This document shows, piece after piece, positions 1 through 13,410 of a DNA stretch of 64,000 nt. Origin of the DNA: Pardosa pseudoannulata (lineage: Eukaryota; Arthropoda; Arachnida; Araneae; Lycosidae); contig CM063502.1 in the NCBI GenBank assembly GCA_032207245.1, positions 46,742,186 to 46,806,185 on the forward strand, read 5' to 3'. The notes below the pieces were generated by a model. That model was not told the origin of the DNA. It worked only from the letters and a program-made list of their open reading frames with translations, and searched no databases. Positions within the stretch are counted from its first letter, which is position 1. The number at the start of each line of letters is the position of its first letter. Position numbers and translations under genes: made by a program.

Positions 1-1452
1 GCAAGATATGTTCAAATTAAATTACTAGACTGTGCATTGCTTAATGATAAACAAAGATGTTAAATTCATTTCTTAAACGTTTTACTTTTTTGTACGTAAT
101 CCCAAGAATATTGATATATACTTTTGTTTTTCACCATTACCATATTTTTGTTCAACGGTTGTTAACATCCCGTTACCTACGTTTTAAAAACGGCTACGAA
201 TTTCCATGCCAGCAATGGAATAAAATTTTATCAACTCAGGTACATAGGTCTAAATAGTCACCCGTCTAAATATTGTTTAAATCGAATGTCGAATTTTTAG
301 AAATTTCAACTACAATGTATATAATTTTAGATAAAGATTAAACATTTTTATTTTATTTAACCTAAGTTTGTCTTTTCTTACTCAAATATAATGGTCTGTG
401 TGTTAACGACATTTTTAAATTAGCTGCGTATTCTTAAGCTGTTGACATCATTTTGTCCACGTTATGGAAACTTGTGCTCTTTATATCCACATGGTACATT
501 CCATTTAAAACATTAAAATTAACTTTTAAGGCAAGTCGGAAGAAAGATCGGGAGAAACATATAATCATTTTGTAAATTTCTCATAATAAATCTTAATAGA
601 AAGTTTTGCATGCAAAACAAACTGTAATTGCTTTAATATTTTTGGTTAATTTCGAAAAATATATTTAACAAAGTAAAACTGAAGTTTTTGGTAATAGTCG
701 GTGACATTCGTGGGAAGATTTTTAAAAGTATAAATAATTTTTTTTTTACTACTAAAACTTGTAGAATTAAAGAAAGTTGAAGGCAAACGAGACATAACTG
801 ACGAATAGTAAATCAAAGAACATATTTTTTTTTCATGTTCAGACTTTTAAATGACTTGTTTCTTCAAGCTTCTAGAAAACTTTTTTTTATCCAAAGTTTC
901 CACTAAGCATCATAATCCATTTTGCGGATTTCCGATCATTCCTACATTTTCATTTTTTTTATTGATTGTTAACATCTATTTTCATTGAAAACTGATAATT
1001 TGGAGGACAATAAATATTTTTATCGTCCATGTACTAAATGGAAGTGAATTTTTTTTTTTTTTTTTTTTTTAAGAACCAGAAATTTAGATCTTTGAATAAA
1101 ACGCTGAAATTTTTTCGGTCGGTTTTTCCGAATCGATTCCAGGATTGCACTCAATAAAATCAATTTTTTTGGCCAATCGAAGAAATTCTGTCATATACAA
1201 TTCCAGGCGAGTTATAGCAAAAGTAATAAATTTTGAGTTGAATTTTGAAAATGGCACTGCTTGCAAGCAACAGAGCACAGGAAACATGTCCCGAGTTCGA
1301 AAGATCACGGACTCCGTTACTGGGCAAAGAAAGATTCTCAATTTAGAATAAATGGTTGCAAAGTGTTCGTGTAGTGTGTGTGTGTGTAATGCATATACAA
1401 TGTATTATGTAGTGTATGTAGTTTTTATGTGTTTTGTTTTGTGTAAATTTTA

Positions 1453-1455
<3 letters not shown>
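1..1455. other. AT-rich non-coding DNA, no gene seen
   Basis: This stretch has short A/T runs, including a T run near 1050-1070. The only open frames are short and have AT-driven composition. I see no splice-bounded exon, transposase motif or RNA gene. Confidence 0.6.

Positions 1456-1538
<83 letters not shown>
1456..1538. repeat. (TA)n microsatellite
   Basis: An uninterrupted TA dinucleotide tract of about 80 bp. It creates a spurious open frame of alternating Ile and Tyr codons that should not be called a gene. Confidence 0.97.
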
Positions 1539-1541
<3 letters not shown>

Positions 1542-1965
1542 TAGTAAATTATTAAAAATTCGACAGTTATTACTCTGGAGAAAGATTATTTCAGAGTTTC
1601 ATACATAAAAATGTGGCGAATTTATAACAAAAAACCATGTTTTAAATTCTTATTTTATGAAACGCTATTTAGAAAAAAATTCTTATGTTTCATTTATACC
1701 TAGACATTGATATCTTTCTAGAATGAAGAGGAATTTTTTTTTAATACATACATATCTAAATGAACAAAAATGTAAACATTTCTTCATCCTCAAAATTTAC
1801 GATTATTTATAAAATTTTCATTTTGAAAATAAATATGGAATATTTTGCTGAGCGTTATCAAAAACAAATAAAATGTAAATCTATTTGCAATGGTTCCTAA
1901 ATTGAATCCTAAGTTTCATTTAAACATTTGCTTTGAACTTAAGCGTATCAAAAATAAGGTTGTAT

Positions 1966-2006
<41 letters not shown>
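1966..2006. repeat. (AT)n microsatellite
   Basis: A pure AT tract of about 40 bp in non-coding DNA. Confidence 0.95.
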
Positions 2007-2009
<3 letters not shown>

Positions 2010-2240
2010 TTTGTGTTCATGCACCATTTTAAACAAATAATGGTTTAAAGAAAAGTAATTCTTTCGCTAAATACGAAAAGGTAAAATCGACCTTTAGTTC
2101 TTCGAATCAGTACGTTGAGAAGTATTGAACAAGTGAAGATCAGTGTTTAAGTAATAAGATATATGTAGTCTGAGATTCTGAATTTTAAAAATTAATACAC
2201 GTCTTAAATAGCTTTACTGCACTTCGAGTCTGAAATCTCG

Positions 2241-2466
2241 TTCAGCAGTTCGAGATTACAAAACTCGCATACCGGTCCAGGACGTAAAAGATATATTGAA
2301 ACTCGAACCAAAAACAATGCGACTCTCATCTTGAGTTTCCAAAAAACTACCGGTCATGCTCGGTATATTATGGACCTCGAACGGCAGACCCTACGGTCCG
2401 CAGTTCGCGATTCCAAACCTCGCACGCCGGTACGCGACGTAGAAGGTTTTCCTGGACCTCGAATAA
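2241..2466 (+). repeat. Dispersed repeat with two diverged internal units
   Basis: Two related units lie in tandem at about 2241-2308 and 2397-2463. Both begin with a CAGTTCG-type motif and end in ACCTCGAA or ACTCGAA. The second part, from about 2356, is also similar to 5323-5425 in the same orientation: both contain the shared string TATTATGGACCTCGAAC followed by GACCCT. This suggests an old interspersed repeat, not a gene. I do not recognise the family. Confidence 0.55.
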
Positions 2467-2605
2467 TAGACAATTTAATTTAAAATTCAATTAAATAAAT
2501 GTATATCATATTATGACGTGAAAAATCTAAAAGTAGTTTTCCTTCTGTTTCTCAGACCATATTAATTTCTTTAAAATCTTAAATTTTAAAATTGATGTAA
2601 CTCAC

Positions 2606-4870
2606 AAAATCTGAGTACCAGCCATAAGCACCGGAAATTTCAACTTTGTCGAATCTTCGTTTTACAAATGGACGTCTGTAGTTTCGTGTAAAGTAGAAAA
2701 TAATTAGAAATGGTAGGAGATACGAGGAATCGTCGTCGATATTCGAAATAATTCAAAGACTATAATAGTTCATCGTAAAATTCAGAACCGTTTAACCTGA
2801 TATCTTTTAGAGTATTTTAATACGATCCTTCTTTTTCAGCTTCTTGGAGTAAAACAGTTTACTCAAATGTCTTGCACTAGTCCTTTTTGTTAGAAACTTT
2901 TTTTACGATTGTTTGAGGAATGTCCATATTTTGATAGGTATTTCGGTAATATTTTTGCATAGAAGTTTCATAACGGTATTTTCATCTTTGAAGATTGAAA
3001 CCGTGGATCATCAGCAGTCAGGGTCAGGGCTAGACGAACAGAATGTTTCGCTTTGGAACTGGTAGACGATAAATTCTATTAATAGTCCTGGATTATAAGG
3101 GAAGACCACTTTCCAAGTGTCAAATTCATTAAAAGTCGTTACTCTTAGATGGTTTGAAAGTTCGTGATTTGATTTCATCCAGGATTTCGGGAGAAGTAAA
3201 AATTCATAACAAGTTCATTTTCTGTTCTTTAATCGTTGTCCCAGTTCCTATGCACTGTTTATAGGCTTAATTGATATTTATGAAAGAATATCACAGAGTT
3301 CGTAGGAATAGAATCCCAGTGCACAGGGGTAGATCTTCGTGATCCCCCGACACTGGTCCGAGGTTCGAGCTGTGCACCAGAGAAGGACTCCGCCTTTCGT
3401 CCCTTCAGTGGGTAGACAAAATGATGACCAAGCATGCTTGGGGTTCTTCGTAACACTGAGTGGTCCTCGTAAGTTTGACCGCTGAACTGAAAAGTATGCT
3501 TCGCACCTCATGGCCCACGGTCTCGGAGATGGAGCTTGGCATCGTAGGACCTGACCCCCTAGGGGCTGTTGTGCCGAGGAGTTGAGATCGTAAGATTTTC
3601 AACCAGCAGATGACGAGACTGTTTATCGAACATCGTCAGTGTATGTTTTGCAGAACCATACTATGTGTAGAGTAGATGGGCAATGTCCAGCGAGATAAAA
3701 ATTCTTTAATGCAGTATTGAGAGAGCTCGTGTCCACTGCAAATATGTCTAACTGATGTTATTTCTTAGGAATTTTATCACCCAGAAGCCGATGTTGGGAA
3801 CATCCTTTGCTCAGCTACCGATGTATGTCTCTAGTTTTTTTTTTTTTTTTTTTTTTTTTTTCCTGTGGAAGTCGAGGTCGGACACTCAGGGCTGACACTG
3901 CAGCTAACCCAGAAGGACCCATTCCTACTGGGAACCATATTTTTTTTTTCCTCTTGGGTTAGGTTAGGGTTTTTTTCGGTTCCTGGAGCTATGCGAGGCT
4001 CCAGCAATCCCTTTTTCGAGCACGCCGAGTCACGGGGGTCCCGCAGAGTGGGTCAAAGTTCCGTCACAATGACCCCCTGAGTGATGGTCACGAGGCCCAG
4101 GATTGTGAGTGTCGACTCTCAAAGTTTTCTGCCTCTCTTCTTTCGGCTCCCTCGGTGTCCCGTCCTGTTTGGTGCAACGAGCAAAATTCTCTCTAATGGC
4201 TCTGTTTTCTCCCCCTGGTTCGCTCCAACTTCACTAATCCGGCGTCAGAAGGTCCGCTAAGTATCAACAGTAGTATTCCAAATTTCCTCACCTCAGCAGC
4301 GCACGTCTTCTGCGTTCGCCGGGCGCGGGCTGGGTACTTCGAAGGGTTTAGTGTGGGGTGGGTTAGCCCCATACTTGCGGTCTCCCCACCGCAGCCCGAA
4401 TAAGCCTGGAGGGCCTCACGGCTATATGGGTCCGGTTTGCGCTTGATTGATTGTCTTTAGAATACGTATAAAAACAAGATGTCTCCGATGAAGCCAAGTG
4501 TCATGTAATATTGTGGTATTCAGCAACGTCGGGACAGTTATTCTACAGTCGCAGTTTGGGGTTGGTTCTTGAAATGTTATATGTCGAATATTTCGAAAGC
4601 ATCGTTTTAGCAACAGTTTACATCTGTCATCTTAGCCCTTAACTCTGCTGCTTTACTGTTCTCATTAGTTATTTTATAAAATATAGTTCGATAATCGTTT
4701 AATCTCGCTGCCCTTTTTACCAAAGAAATTTGTCAACTATCAGTTTTTTTTTCTCAAAAATTTCCCTCGTGATGGTGAATACTGTATCTTTGGCCATTTT
4801 ACTGGAAGCAGCTGTGAAGTGCTATGACTGGTAGCTTAAGTGATATTGTGAGTATTCAAAGTTAAACTAG
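2606..4870. repeat. Copy 1 of an old, diverged non-coding duplication
   Basis: The left part (about 2615-2780) resembles 5995-6140: both have CCAGCC followed by AAGCAC, and later GAATCG and GTTCATCG or GTTCGTCG. The right end (about 4805-4870) resembles 7335-7400: both share GAAGTGCTATG followed by CTGGT and GCTTAAGT. The middle is hard to align, and a GC-rich segment interrupts this copy. No conserved open frame is shared. It could be an ancient segmental duplication or two copies of a non-coding transposon. Confidence 0.4.
3290..4440. mobile_element. GC-rich fragment with an internal poly-T, probably transposon-derived
   Basis: Base composition jumps from about 30 percent GC to clearly above 50 percent in two blocks (about 3300-3610 and 3860-4440). 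A run of about 25 T residues at 3836-3861 separates them. No long conserved frame is visible; short frames in several phases are low complexity. The sharp boundaries and the poly-T suggest insertion of one or more retroposed or LTR-like sequences into copy 1 of the surrounding duplication. The family is not recognised. Confidence 0.4.
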
Positions 4871-5322
4871 TAATAAATATAATGCGGAAATTTTATAAAA
4901 TTAAAAATTAGACATAATATAAAATTTTCTACTTTGGAGAAAATCTAGAGAGCAAATTAAGTAATGCAATGTACAGGAAATTAAGCATTACCTTACAAAG
5001 AGAAAGTTTTTCAGATTAAAATAAGTGTTGAACTCATACTTTATTTCTCTTTACATTTTGAAGTTTTTAAATAAAAATAATGAAAATGAAATACGGTTAT
5101 AACTAAATTTTTAAGTAATGTTATACATAAGTTAAAATTTTCAATTCTTTCATTTGAGATGGAAAAAACTTTCACATAGGGAGAAAAAATGTTACATAAA
5201 TAGTACTTTATGTGTAAGTACCGGTTATTAAGAAATAACAGTTGTACCGGTGAAATAAGCAGAAAGCATCTGGGACATCGAATAGGAGATGCCCTTCCTT
5301 CTTTTTAATACAGTACTGCACA

Positions 5323-5425
5323 TGCAAGGCATATTATGGACCTCGAACTGAAGACCCTCCGATCCCGATTTCGAGATACCAACCCTTGCGTTTCAGTACA
5401 AGATTTAGAAAATATATACAACCTC
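5323..5425 (+). repeat. Second copy of the dispersed repeat of 2356-2466
   Basis: It shares TATTATGGACCTCGAAC, GACCCTCCG and the following GATTTCGAGAT-like block with the copy at 2356-2466. It is clearly diverged. Confidence 0.55.
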
Positions 5426-5681
5426 ACAGGATCGATATAGAAATCCAAAAACTTTTTTTAAAGATCGATTTATAAAAGATTTTTACATCGTAAATAAATT
5501 AACACTTAATTTCAATTTTTTTTTTAAGGAACCATTGCATATCAATTTTTATATATCAATTGTACACTTATTGTATATCAGCTTTAAATGCATACGTAAT
5601 CTATAATTTTATACATATTTTTTCTAATAACATAATTATATAGACGTTCGAATAGTTTGAAAATTCAAATCGTTAAATATT

Positions 5682-5697
5682 TATTTATTTATTTATT

Positions 5698-5734
<37 letters not shown>
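5682..5734. repeat. (TTTA)n followed by a poly-T tract
   Basis: Several TTTA units run directly into about 33 T residues. It may be the reversed poly-A tail of a retroposed sequence on the minus strand, or simple slippage. Confidence 0.9.
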
Positions 5735-5735
<1 letters not shown>

Positions 5736-5984
5736 TAATCGTGAGTTTCACTTAATTTTCTAAGGATAATTATTAAACTGGGAAATGTCTTTTAAATCTT
5801 TTCATAGTTTTACGCAAAACGTATTTAATTGCGTGAAATGTTTAGAAAATAATAATTTCCTAATTTTTACTGGAAATAATTGACACATAAATATTATAAT
5901 TCAATTGTTAAAATTTTGTATTAAAGATATAAATTTTGATCACATTTTTTAAATGACTTTTACTATTAAAAGAAATTTCATGAA

Positions 5985-7400
5985 CTGTCAGTTACTGCGA
6001 ACCAGCCAAAAGCACAGAAACTTCCCAATCTCTTGGATCTGAACTTGACAGATAGGGAAGTGAGGTAGAAAGAAATGAAGAATCGCTGCTGAAATCTTAC
6101 ACATTTCACTCTTCTGAAAAAGTATAAAAGTTCGTCGCAAGATGGGGTTGAGTGTGGCACACAAACTAAGTGGCACTATTCTTCAATATGTTGAGCAAAG
6201 AAACTTTCAAATTCACATATCTGGCAGCGAGCATCTTTCCCTTAGTCAACATCTTCTCTTATTTGTCAAATTCTGTTCCTTTTTCTATTTCTTTTTATTT
6301 TTTTATAGATTTTTTTTTCGTTTTCTCTATTCTTTTCTCTCTTTACCAAATATTTCAGGGTTAGATAGATGTATAATAAGAGTATCGACTCGCATGTCTT
6401 TTTATTAAGTAAACAATGTCGAGCGTGATGAAAGTTTATTTTTTCTTATTTAAATATTCTTTTTTTCCCTGTTGTTTAAAACAGAAGTTTCCTTTCCTCA
6501 GAAGAGTTCAGTTTCAGTCAACACGGTCCGGGCAAACGCGTCGAATATGGAAGGGGCTGTCCTGGATTTCGATTTTTGCGTTCCATGGACATGGTGAGAC
6601 CGAAAACCTTCGTTGTCATGGATCGATGGATGAAACGTTCTGTTCGAGATAGTCTTTAATACTGAATATGAAATTCAGTGAAAGGCATGATTCAAATTAG
6701 GATATACAAAGTTCGTAGAGTATTTCTTTTATCCAGAACTATCAACGAAGAGAAGTCTTTCGCTTGTCGGTGCACAGTCGTTATCATAGGTACGACAAGC
6801 GACAATCTGCTTCGGAACCACTTCTGTAGTATGCGGGCAGTGGCTTTCGTTTCATCGACACAGTTTATATGTACTGCCCATCTAGATCAAGTGATAGAAA
6901 TTTAAGATCAGTAAAAGTCCATCGTTCCTCTTCGTTGCACTGATAGTATGGGTGAGGAATTCTCTTTAAAGAACCTGATATGCAGCAAGATCGGAGGTTC
7001 ATCAATGTTCGAGAAATTCTGTTGTATATTTTTTCACTGGGCTCAACTTTTGCTCAATGTTCATGGGGCGTTTCCCCCCCCCCAAGCATCGTCACAGCAG
7101 TAGGTCACATCTTCGACAGCTCTCTACGCTAGTCCCCGGTTGCAGCATCCGTGTTCTACATTTTCTTGTATGAAAAAGTTCGTTTGAAGAATAATTTGTC
7201 GAATTATACTGAACTCGAGTAATTTTGATGATGGAATTATATAAGTTCATTATTTTCTTTTCTTCAAAACTTTTCACTGACGAGGAAAGTAACGATCCTT
7301 GCTTCTTATGGAGACTATTATTTTAATGGAAGAAGAGTTGAAGTGCTATGGCTGGTCGCTTAAGTTAGTTCATGAGTTTTTGAACTAATATTTGTAGAAA
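5985..7400. repeat. Copy 2 of the old, diverged non-coding duplication
   Basis: It matches the left and right ends of the 2606-4870 copy and lacks that copy's GC-rich insertion. Open frames here (for example around 6142-6905) have no recognisable domain and are not shared with copy 1, so I do not call them genes. Confidence 0.4.
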
Positions 7401-10400
7401 TGATGAAAATATATGTGGAAACTTCTAGAATTTCTCTTTGGTTTGAAATATTAAAAATACGTTTTATTGTCATTTGGTATGATTATTAAATTAAGTTTAA
7501 GAATCTATTAAAGCCTTCATATTTATTAAGAAAAGGTGTGTTGTTAGTGTAATTTTGTTTTGTTTTATGAACTAAAGTTGTTGACCACTTTGCAACGCGC
7601 TTTCATTACAAGTTTGCTTTTACATTTCATTTATTATTGTGATAGAGACATTTTTTATTAACGTAGGAGAATTAAAAATTTTAGAAAACATACTTTGTGT
7701 AGCAACCTTTGTTAGCTACAAAATGTATAAACCAGGAATGGAATTCGAAAACTTTTCCTCGGGACCCTAGGTCTGTATCCCCATCACCTCAAGTCGTGCC
7801 GACTTATACATTTCATTTCAGTTCTTATTTAGTTAAATGATGGAAAAAGAAAGACACTATGCCATATGAATTGACATAGCAAATTTTCACCTGGAATAAT
7901 ACATTTTACAGAATTTTCCCGATTTTTGTGTCATTCAGAAATACTTAATTTTCCTCAAAATTTTCTACTCGACAATCTGATTTACACCTTTTCAATTATA
8001 AGTGTTATAACAGCTTCATAAGTTTTTTATTCTTACATAATAGCTTTTATTTTTCTTTTTTACCTTTATTATAAAAAGTAATACGAGTGCAAGTTTTAAA
8101 TTTTTTTAAATGATTTTTAGACAGAAAATTTTAAATTTTTACTATAATTTCTCGTAATTTTAGCCAAATTTTTTTTTTTACGAATTTCCGTTTGCCTTCT
8201 TTAACCTGTCTTTTAAATACACGTTTCTTAAGAAGGGAATATATTCGAAGTTGTTAAATCTATTAATCTTTAGTGAGGATATTTTGCATCATTTTTTTTA
8301 ATATCCAGAATAAATATCAGAATAAGAAATTTTCCTCTCTAAAACTTTGTTTATCCCTGTCAATGTTCAGTTACATTCGACAACGTTCATTTTTTGTAAT
8401 TCATGAAGTATTTTTAACTTGACAGAAAGCTTTTAAATCATAGCCAATAATTTTCTTGTTGCCTGAAAAATTCTTATTTTCAGAATTTATTCATTAATCA
8501 CTGATTAGTGTTACGTCATCTAAGCTAAATAGTTACAATGAGAATATCTTAACGTACCATATTGGATGTAAAATAAAGATTTTTTACATATCTCGCATGC
8601 ACTTAGTCAATCTCGTGGATAAAATACTGCCAACAGCTGTGGAGACGGGTTCGATTTTGTTTAAAAATACTTTTTAACTATCTAAAAACATATTTTTTTT
8701 TAATTTCAAGTTTCTAAGAATTTCTAGATGTCATTTTCTTAAGTAATGAATCTTTTAAACTACAAATTTCAACTTTTACGGTAGTTCACTGTTTAAGCTA
8801 AGGATAAACAAAATATTAAAGACGGTATCTTGTAATATTTAGTTTTTCAATGTTTTTGAAATACCTCGCAGAAATTGTTAAATATTTTTAAAAAAAATCT
8901 AAAAACCACTAACTTCAATTAAAACGGCAATGCACAGTCTGTAAGTTATCTTCGCAATATCTTTAAAATTCGAATCAGAGTTTAAAAGGAATTCTATTTC
9001 AATAATCGTGTGGTAGTTTTTTTTTTATCAAACTTCAATGTTCTTATTGAAAGCTTCCTTTCTGTAAGACATTGTTAAAATAGTATTTTTAGGCATATTT
9101 TTTAACATTTTAAAGTGTCGAAACAAGAATTTAGAATATTTTAGAACTGATAACGTTGGATCATTTCTACTAACATCTGCACGATAGGTAAAAAAAGGGA
9201 TATAATTTCATAGTTATGCACTTCTTCAACTTAAAATACTATAGTGCGCTAAGTGCATCACGGGAGTAGCAGCGTACGATTTGGAAGCGTCGTAAAAATT
9301 CGGAGGAATGACTACATATCGATGTCGTGCAAACAATGCTTTGGAAACTTCGCATCGCAATACAATATTTTTTTTTAACATAGCAAAGTTTTAGTTAACC
9401 TAAAATTTGGAATAAAATACAATTTATTGACTTTTATGCATTTACACATTTACTTTTTGCTGCCGTACTTTTGAATTTATTCCTTATGAAGTCATATTTA
9501 AAAAAAATAGACGAAAAAAACTAAGTTTTATATTAGTATGGCGTATACTATAAACACTACGATAAGATGAAACACGAGATCAAGTTAAGAACGAATGCCG
9601 ACATATTAAGACCACATTAACTCCTAAAAAATCATATTTTTCTGTTTTTTGTTAATACGCCTGTAAATGGAAGATATATCTGCGTTAATCTTGAAGACAG
9701 TGTCGATGGCTTTTATACATACACATTGCAGACTTATTTTAAACTTTTCGTTCGATTCGATCGATGGATACGTTGCATTCGTCCGATCCCGAGTAAAATT
9801 TAGAAATGGATGCAAATAAATTTAAAGGTAGAAGTTGCTTGTAAGCTATGAATGAGATGCGTGTAGTTATACGGTGAATCTCTTATTACTTTAAGTGATC
9901 TTTTACCGTTTACGATGTTTCAAAAAATAGGAGTGGATATTGAAACTCATCAAAAGTAGATCCACTTGACATAAAACAGACTGACCACCACCACGTGTCT
10001 TAAGCAGAGAAAATAGGAGGATAAGATTCCATAAATACTATTCAAATTAAACTCACGTTTACACACATACCATCACGTTATTGAACCATTTAAATTAATA
10101 ACATTCCAAACCAAACTACTTTTTCATTTCACTTAAAATCACAACAATTATTAACTCTCTGCGCTCCAATGTAATTTCCTACATTCTACGTAAAAATTAA
10201 CGTTTGATTTAAATCAATTTATAGTTCTCAGCAATTTCAACTGAGTTAAACAAGTATGAACAGTAAATTCAACGGAGTTAAATCAACTGAGTATGAACAG
10301 TAATTTCAACTAAGTAAAACAAGTATGAACAGAAATTTTTAAGTCAAAAAGCTGACAAGTCACTCTCAACATTGCACTTTAAGAAAAAAGTAATGAAAAT

Positions 10401-11984
10401 ATTTGAAAATTAAACAATAAATAGCTTGAATAGCCTGCAAATAAATGTTGAGTGAGCCAAGACATTGGAGCGTAAAGAGTAAAAAAATATAATCAAGTTT
10501 TCTAAGTACCCTTAAAAAATACACAAAATGTTCAGTATCCATCTGTTACAAAAAAAAATGAAAAAAAATTAAAATGAAAACTCTTGCATTGTAACACTAA
10601 ATAGAAATTAAAATCAAACGAAATAAAAAAAACAATTTCTGAGTGGCCGATAATATAAATGTTACACTTGTAACATACAGGAAAAAGGAAATATTATCCA
10701 GCTTTATATTAAAAATAAGAATTATATCAAAGAAGAAATTTCAATTCATTTATATTTTATATTTACAATACTTATATTACACAATATATATATTTATATT
10801 ATATATTTACAATATTTATAATACACATTTAATTTATATATTATACATTTTATTTAATTTACATTTATGTACATCTATAATTTTAAAATTAAAATACTAC
10901 CATATTTGGTCAAAATATAAAATAAAAAAAGTAAAAAAACTTAAATTCCTTTACAGATTGTAAAGTTTATGTTACGCTTGTAACTTGAAAAAAAAAAATG
11001 GAAAAAAACGAAATAGTATTGAAACTAAAATACATTTTTAAATACATCATTGTAATTTTTAAAAAATGTACATAGAGTAGGTATATAATTTTGATATTTA
11101 CATTTACTCACTCGTAACTTTAAAATAATAAAGAAAATGAAAATAGAAGTATCAACATAAAATATAATATACAATGCACGAGTATTCATTCAATTGATTT
11201 CGAAAAAAAATATTTAAAAAAAAAAGACAATGCATTCACAAAATTAAGAAAAGATAAAAAAAATTAAAAAGACATTTTACAAAAAATACAAAAAAAAAGG
11301 CGAGAAAATCTTAAAATTCAGAAAAATGTAATAAAATTTTTAAGAGCACTTAAAAAGCAAATAAAAAAAAATAAACTTACTAATGTGGAACTTAAACAGA
11401 AAAGAAAACACGAGGAACAGCCTGAAAGAAAAATAAAAATGAGTACGGAAACAGAAATCCATAAGACTGACACAGAAATTTATATTAGAACACTACATAA
11501 AATGCATTTATAACATGAAATATGTTTTCATTACACTAAATAAAGTAATTTTAATACACATGCAAGGTGTATCGTTCTAAATACTACTTATAAGTTATTC
11601 TTCCATGCGAAATTCATTATTTCCTTAAAATAACCTTAAAAGGGATTTTCCAGTTCTATTGTTTTGCATAAAATTACTGTTTTTCTTCTAGATGTAGAAC
11701 TAACATTATATCCGAGTAGGATGTAAATGAATACAAGAAACAGGTCCTATGAATTGTTTACTCCTCTGAGATCTGTAGAATTAGGCAGTTTTTCCCCATG
11801 AAACTAAGTCTAATACTCATTCCAATAAAATCACTTCCATAAACGCAAGCACTTCTGTTCAGATGAAACTGGCACAGAATTATTTAATAGAATCGCCGAG
11901 GTTCGCGTTCTGGATTCCAACACATAAGGACACCTACATTAGGATATGGATTGGAACTTGAGTCTAATTTTGCTGGAAGAGAGG
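7401..11984. other. Long AT-rich non-coding stretch
   Basis: No exon, transposase motif or RNA gene could be supported. Between about 10500 and 11400 the + strand is very A-rich with many short T/A tracts, which yields an uninformative 106-codon frame rich in Ile, Tyr and Lys. The function is unknown; it may be degraded repeat DNA. Confidence 0.5.
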
Positions 11985-12045
11985 GCTAAAGAGATCGGGA
12001 CTTAACGCTTAATAGTGATGTCTAAAACACCTTCGTACAACCATG
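11985..12045 (-). repeat. tRNA-derived SINE fragment (family 1)
   Basis: It shares the core GAGATCGGGACTTAACGCTT (plus strand) with the better copies at about 13330 and 18870, where it reads GGGACCTACTGGTTAA or similar. This core is the region 3' of the tRNA-like head, seen on the complementary strand. The promoter boxes are not preserved here. Confidence 0.45.
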
Positions 12046-12654
12046 CCTTGAATAGGGATTAGTACCCACAAACACAGTTACCGAAGAGCTGCGTCGTACC
12101 TTTCGGCAATTGTCCAGAGCATATATTATAGTCAACAGAATTGAAAGGAGTAGGCATTACAATAAAACATGTTGTATTGAAACGATGAAAATCAAGAATA
12201 TAGTGCGAATTTTGAAGCTAGACAAGAGATCTAAAATTTACAAAAACTACAATATTCCTTTCATTATTAGAATTTTCAAAACAGGCGACCATTCGTGATC
12301 TTAGATATCTACAATGACGTCAATGAATATCGACGCAGGCACACAAACCAGGTATGCTTTCGATGTCTGACGAAGCGATGGCGATCCACGCTAAAAGATC
12401 TTTTAGTGCGTCCCAGGTGTGTAGCATATCAGCAGCGATTCTTTCGACACCATAAGCTAACAGATAATGCCACCGGAATTATAATTTCGCATTTTTATTA
12501 CATGCACGAAGATGGTCAACGTACGTTTGCAAAAAATCCCGTACATCCAAAACAACAATAAATAAACCAAGTATTAGCAAGGAATTATTCACGGGGCATT
12601 ACTAATGCAATACTTGTGCACCATTCTGGTTCGGTTTGATTTTTTGTTAAACGT

Positions 12655-12725
12655 TATATAATGAAACTGGGCTCTACCGTTTAAAGATCACACCGAACTG
12701 CTGAGAACATGGCCCAAACCGAAAA
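12655..12725 (-). repeat. tRNA-derived SINE fragment (family 1)
   Basis: A diverged copy. The plus strand reads GGGCTCTACCGTTTAAAG followed by an ACACCGAAC block, in the same order as in the 13325 copy. It lies just downstream of the last exon I can see of the unknown minus-strand gene. Confidence 0.4.
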
Positions 12726-12792
12726 GTTTTTGGTATTATAGTAATTTGAAATATTGACAAGAAAATAGAGAGAATATACAGAATTAACTTAC

Positions 12793-12828
12793 CTTACTTA
12801 GAAGACGCCATCTTCCAGTTCACAGGAG
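12793..12828 (-). other. Candidate exon 7 (last one visible) of the unknown minus-strand gene
   Basis: Read on the minus strand, this 36-nt segment follows a good acceptor (TTATTTGCAG) and ends at a GTAAGTTAA donor; a GTAAGG donor five bases earlier is also possible. All three frames meet a stop inside it. It can therefore hold only the last codons of a protein or 3' untranslated sequence. It is included for its paired splice sites and local GC content, since the flanks are very AT-rich. No poly-A site was assigned. Confidence 0.4.
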
Positions 12829-13324
12829 CTGCAAATAAATAAGTATATTGTAAAACGGTAAGATAACAAAATTCAAATTCACAGTACATTAGGTAAAAGG
12901 GCTCAAAAAATATTTAGACACAATTTTAATTTCGAATTTTTAAGACACGATAAACACCCATTTCAATCTTTTAATTCAAACAGATATTCAATATTCATAA
13001 TTTTAAAAAAGTGCAACTAAAATAATACGTGGTACTTTAATTACCATATATTTATACAGTAATTTATAGTACATATTACTGGATAACTAAAAAGTAATGA
13101 CATCATATCTTTTCCATGTATCACATAAAATGTATGACGTAATTTTAAAAAATTTAAATATCACTGCTCATATAAAAACCGAACAATTTCGGAAAGAGGT
13201 GACAAAGAGATCTCACAAGTACCATGTCAAAAACAGAAAGAAAGATCCAAAAACGAGGCAATGTTTACTCATTCTTTAAAAAGCACCATATTGGTGTGGT
13301 TTGGACCGCTACGGTCTACTCTTT

Positions 13325-13410
13325 CACTACAGGATAGCTAATGATATCGGGACCTACTGGTTAAAGTCGAATCCGAACTCCCGTACCGAACACTAGCATC
13401 CTAAAAATTC
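13325..13410 (-). repeat. tRNA-derived SINE fragment (family 1)
   Basis: The plus strand shows ATCGGGACCTACTGGTTAAA followed by GTCGAATCCGAAC, matching the copies at about 18870 and, inverted, 22720. It lies in an inferred intron of the minus-strand gene. Confidence 0.5.

Larger units (their letters stand above)
4871..5984. other. AT-rich non-coding spacer between the two duplication copies
   Basis: It contains the diverged dispersed-repeat copy at 5323-5425 and a (TTTA)n/poly-T tract near 5682-5734. No gene is seen. Confidence 0.5.

Noticed and set aside
1352..1555. 67-codon frame with a long Ile-Tyr run
   Set aside because: It is a translation of the (TA)n microsatellite. The same applies to the Ile-Tyr frames near 50470-50715 and 61981-62196.
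10643..10963. 106-codon frame rich in Ile, Tyr, Lys and Leu
   Set aside because: The composition follows the surrounding A/T-rich DNA; no domain and no splice sites.
12295..12561. 88-codon plus-strand frame
   Set aside because: It lies between SINE fragments in a region of repeat-like composition; no motif, and the opposite strand carries the gene.
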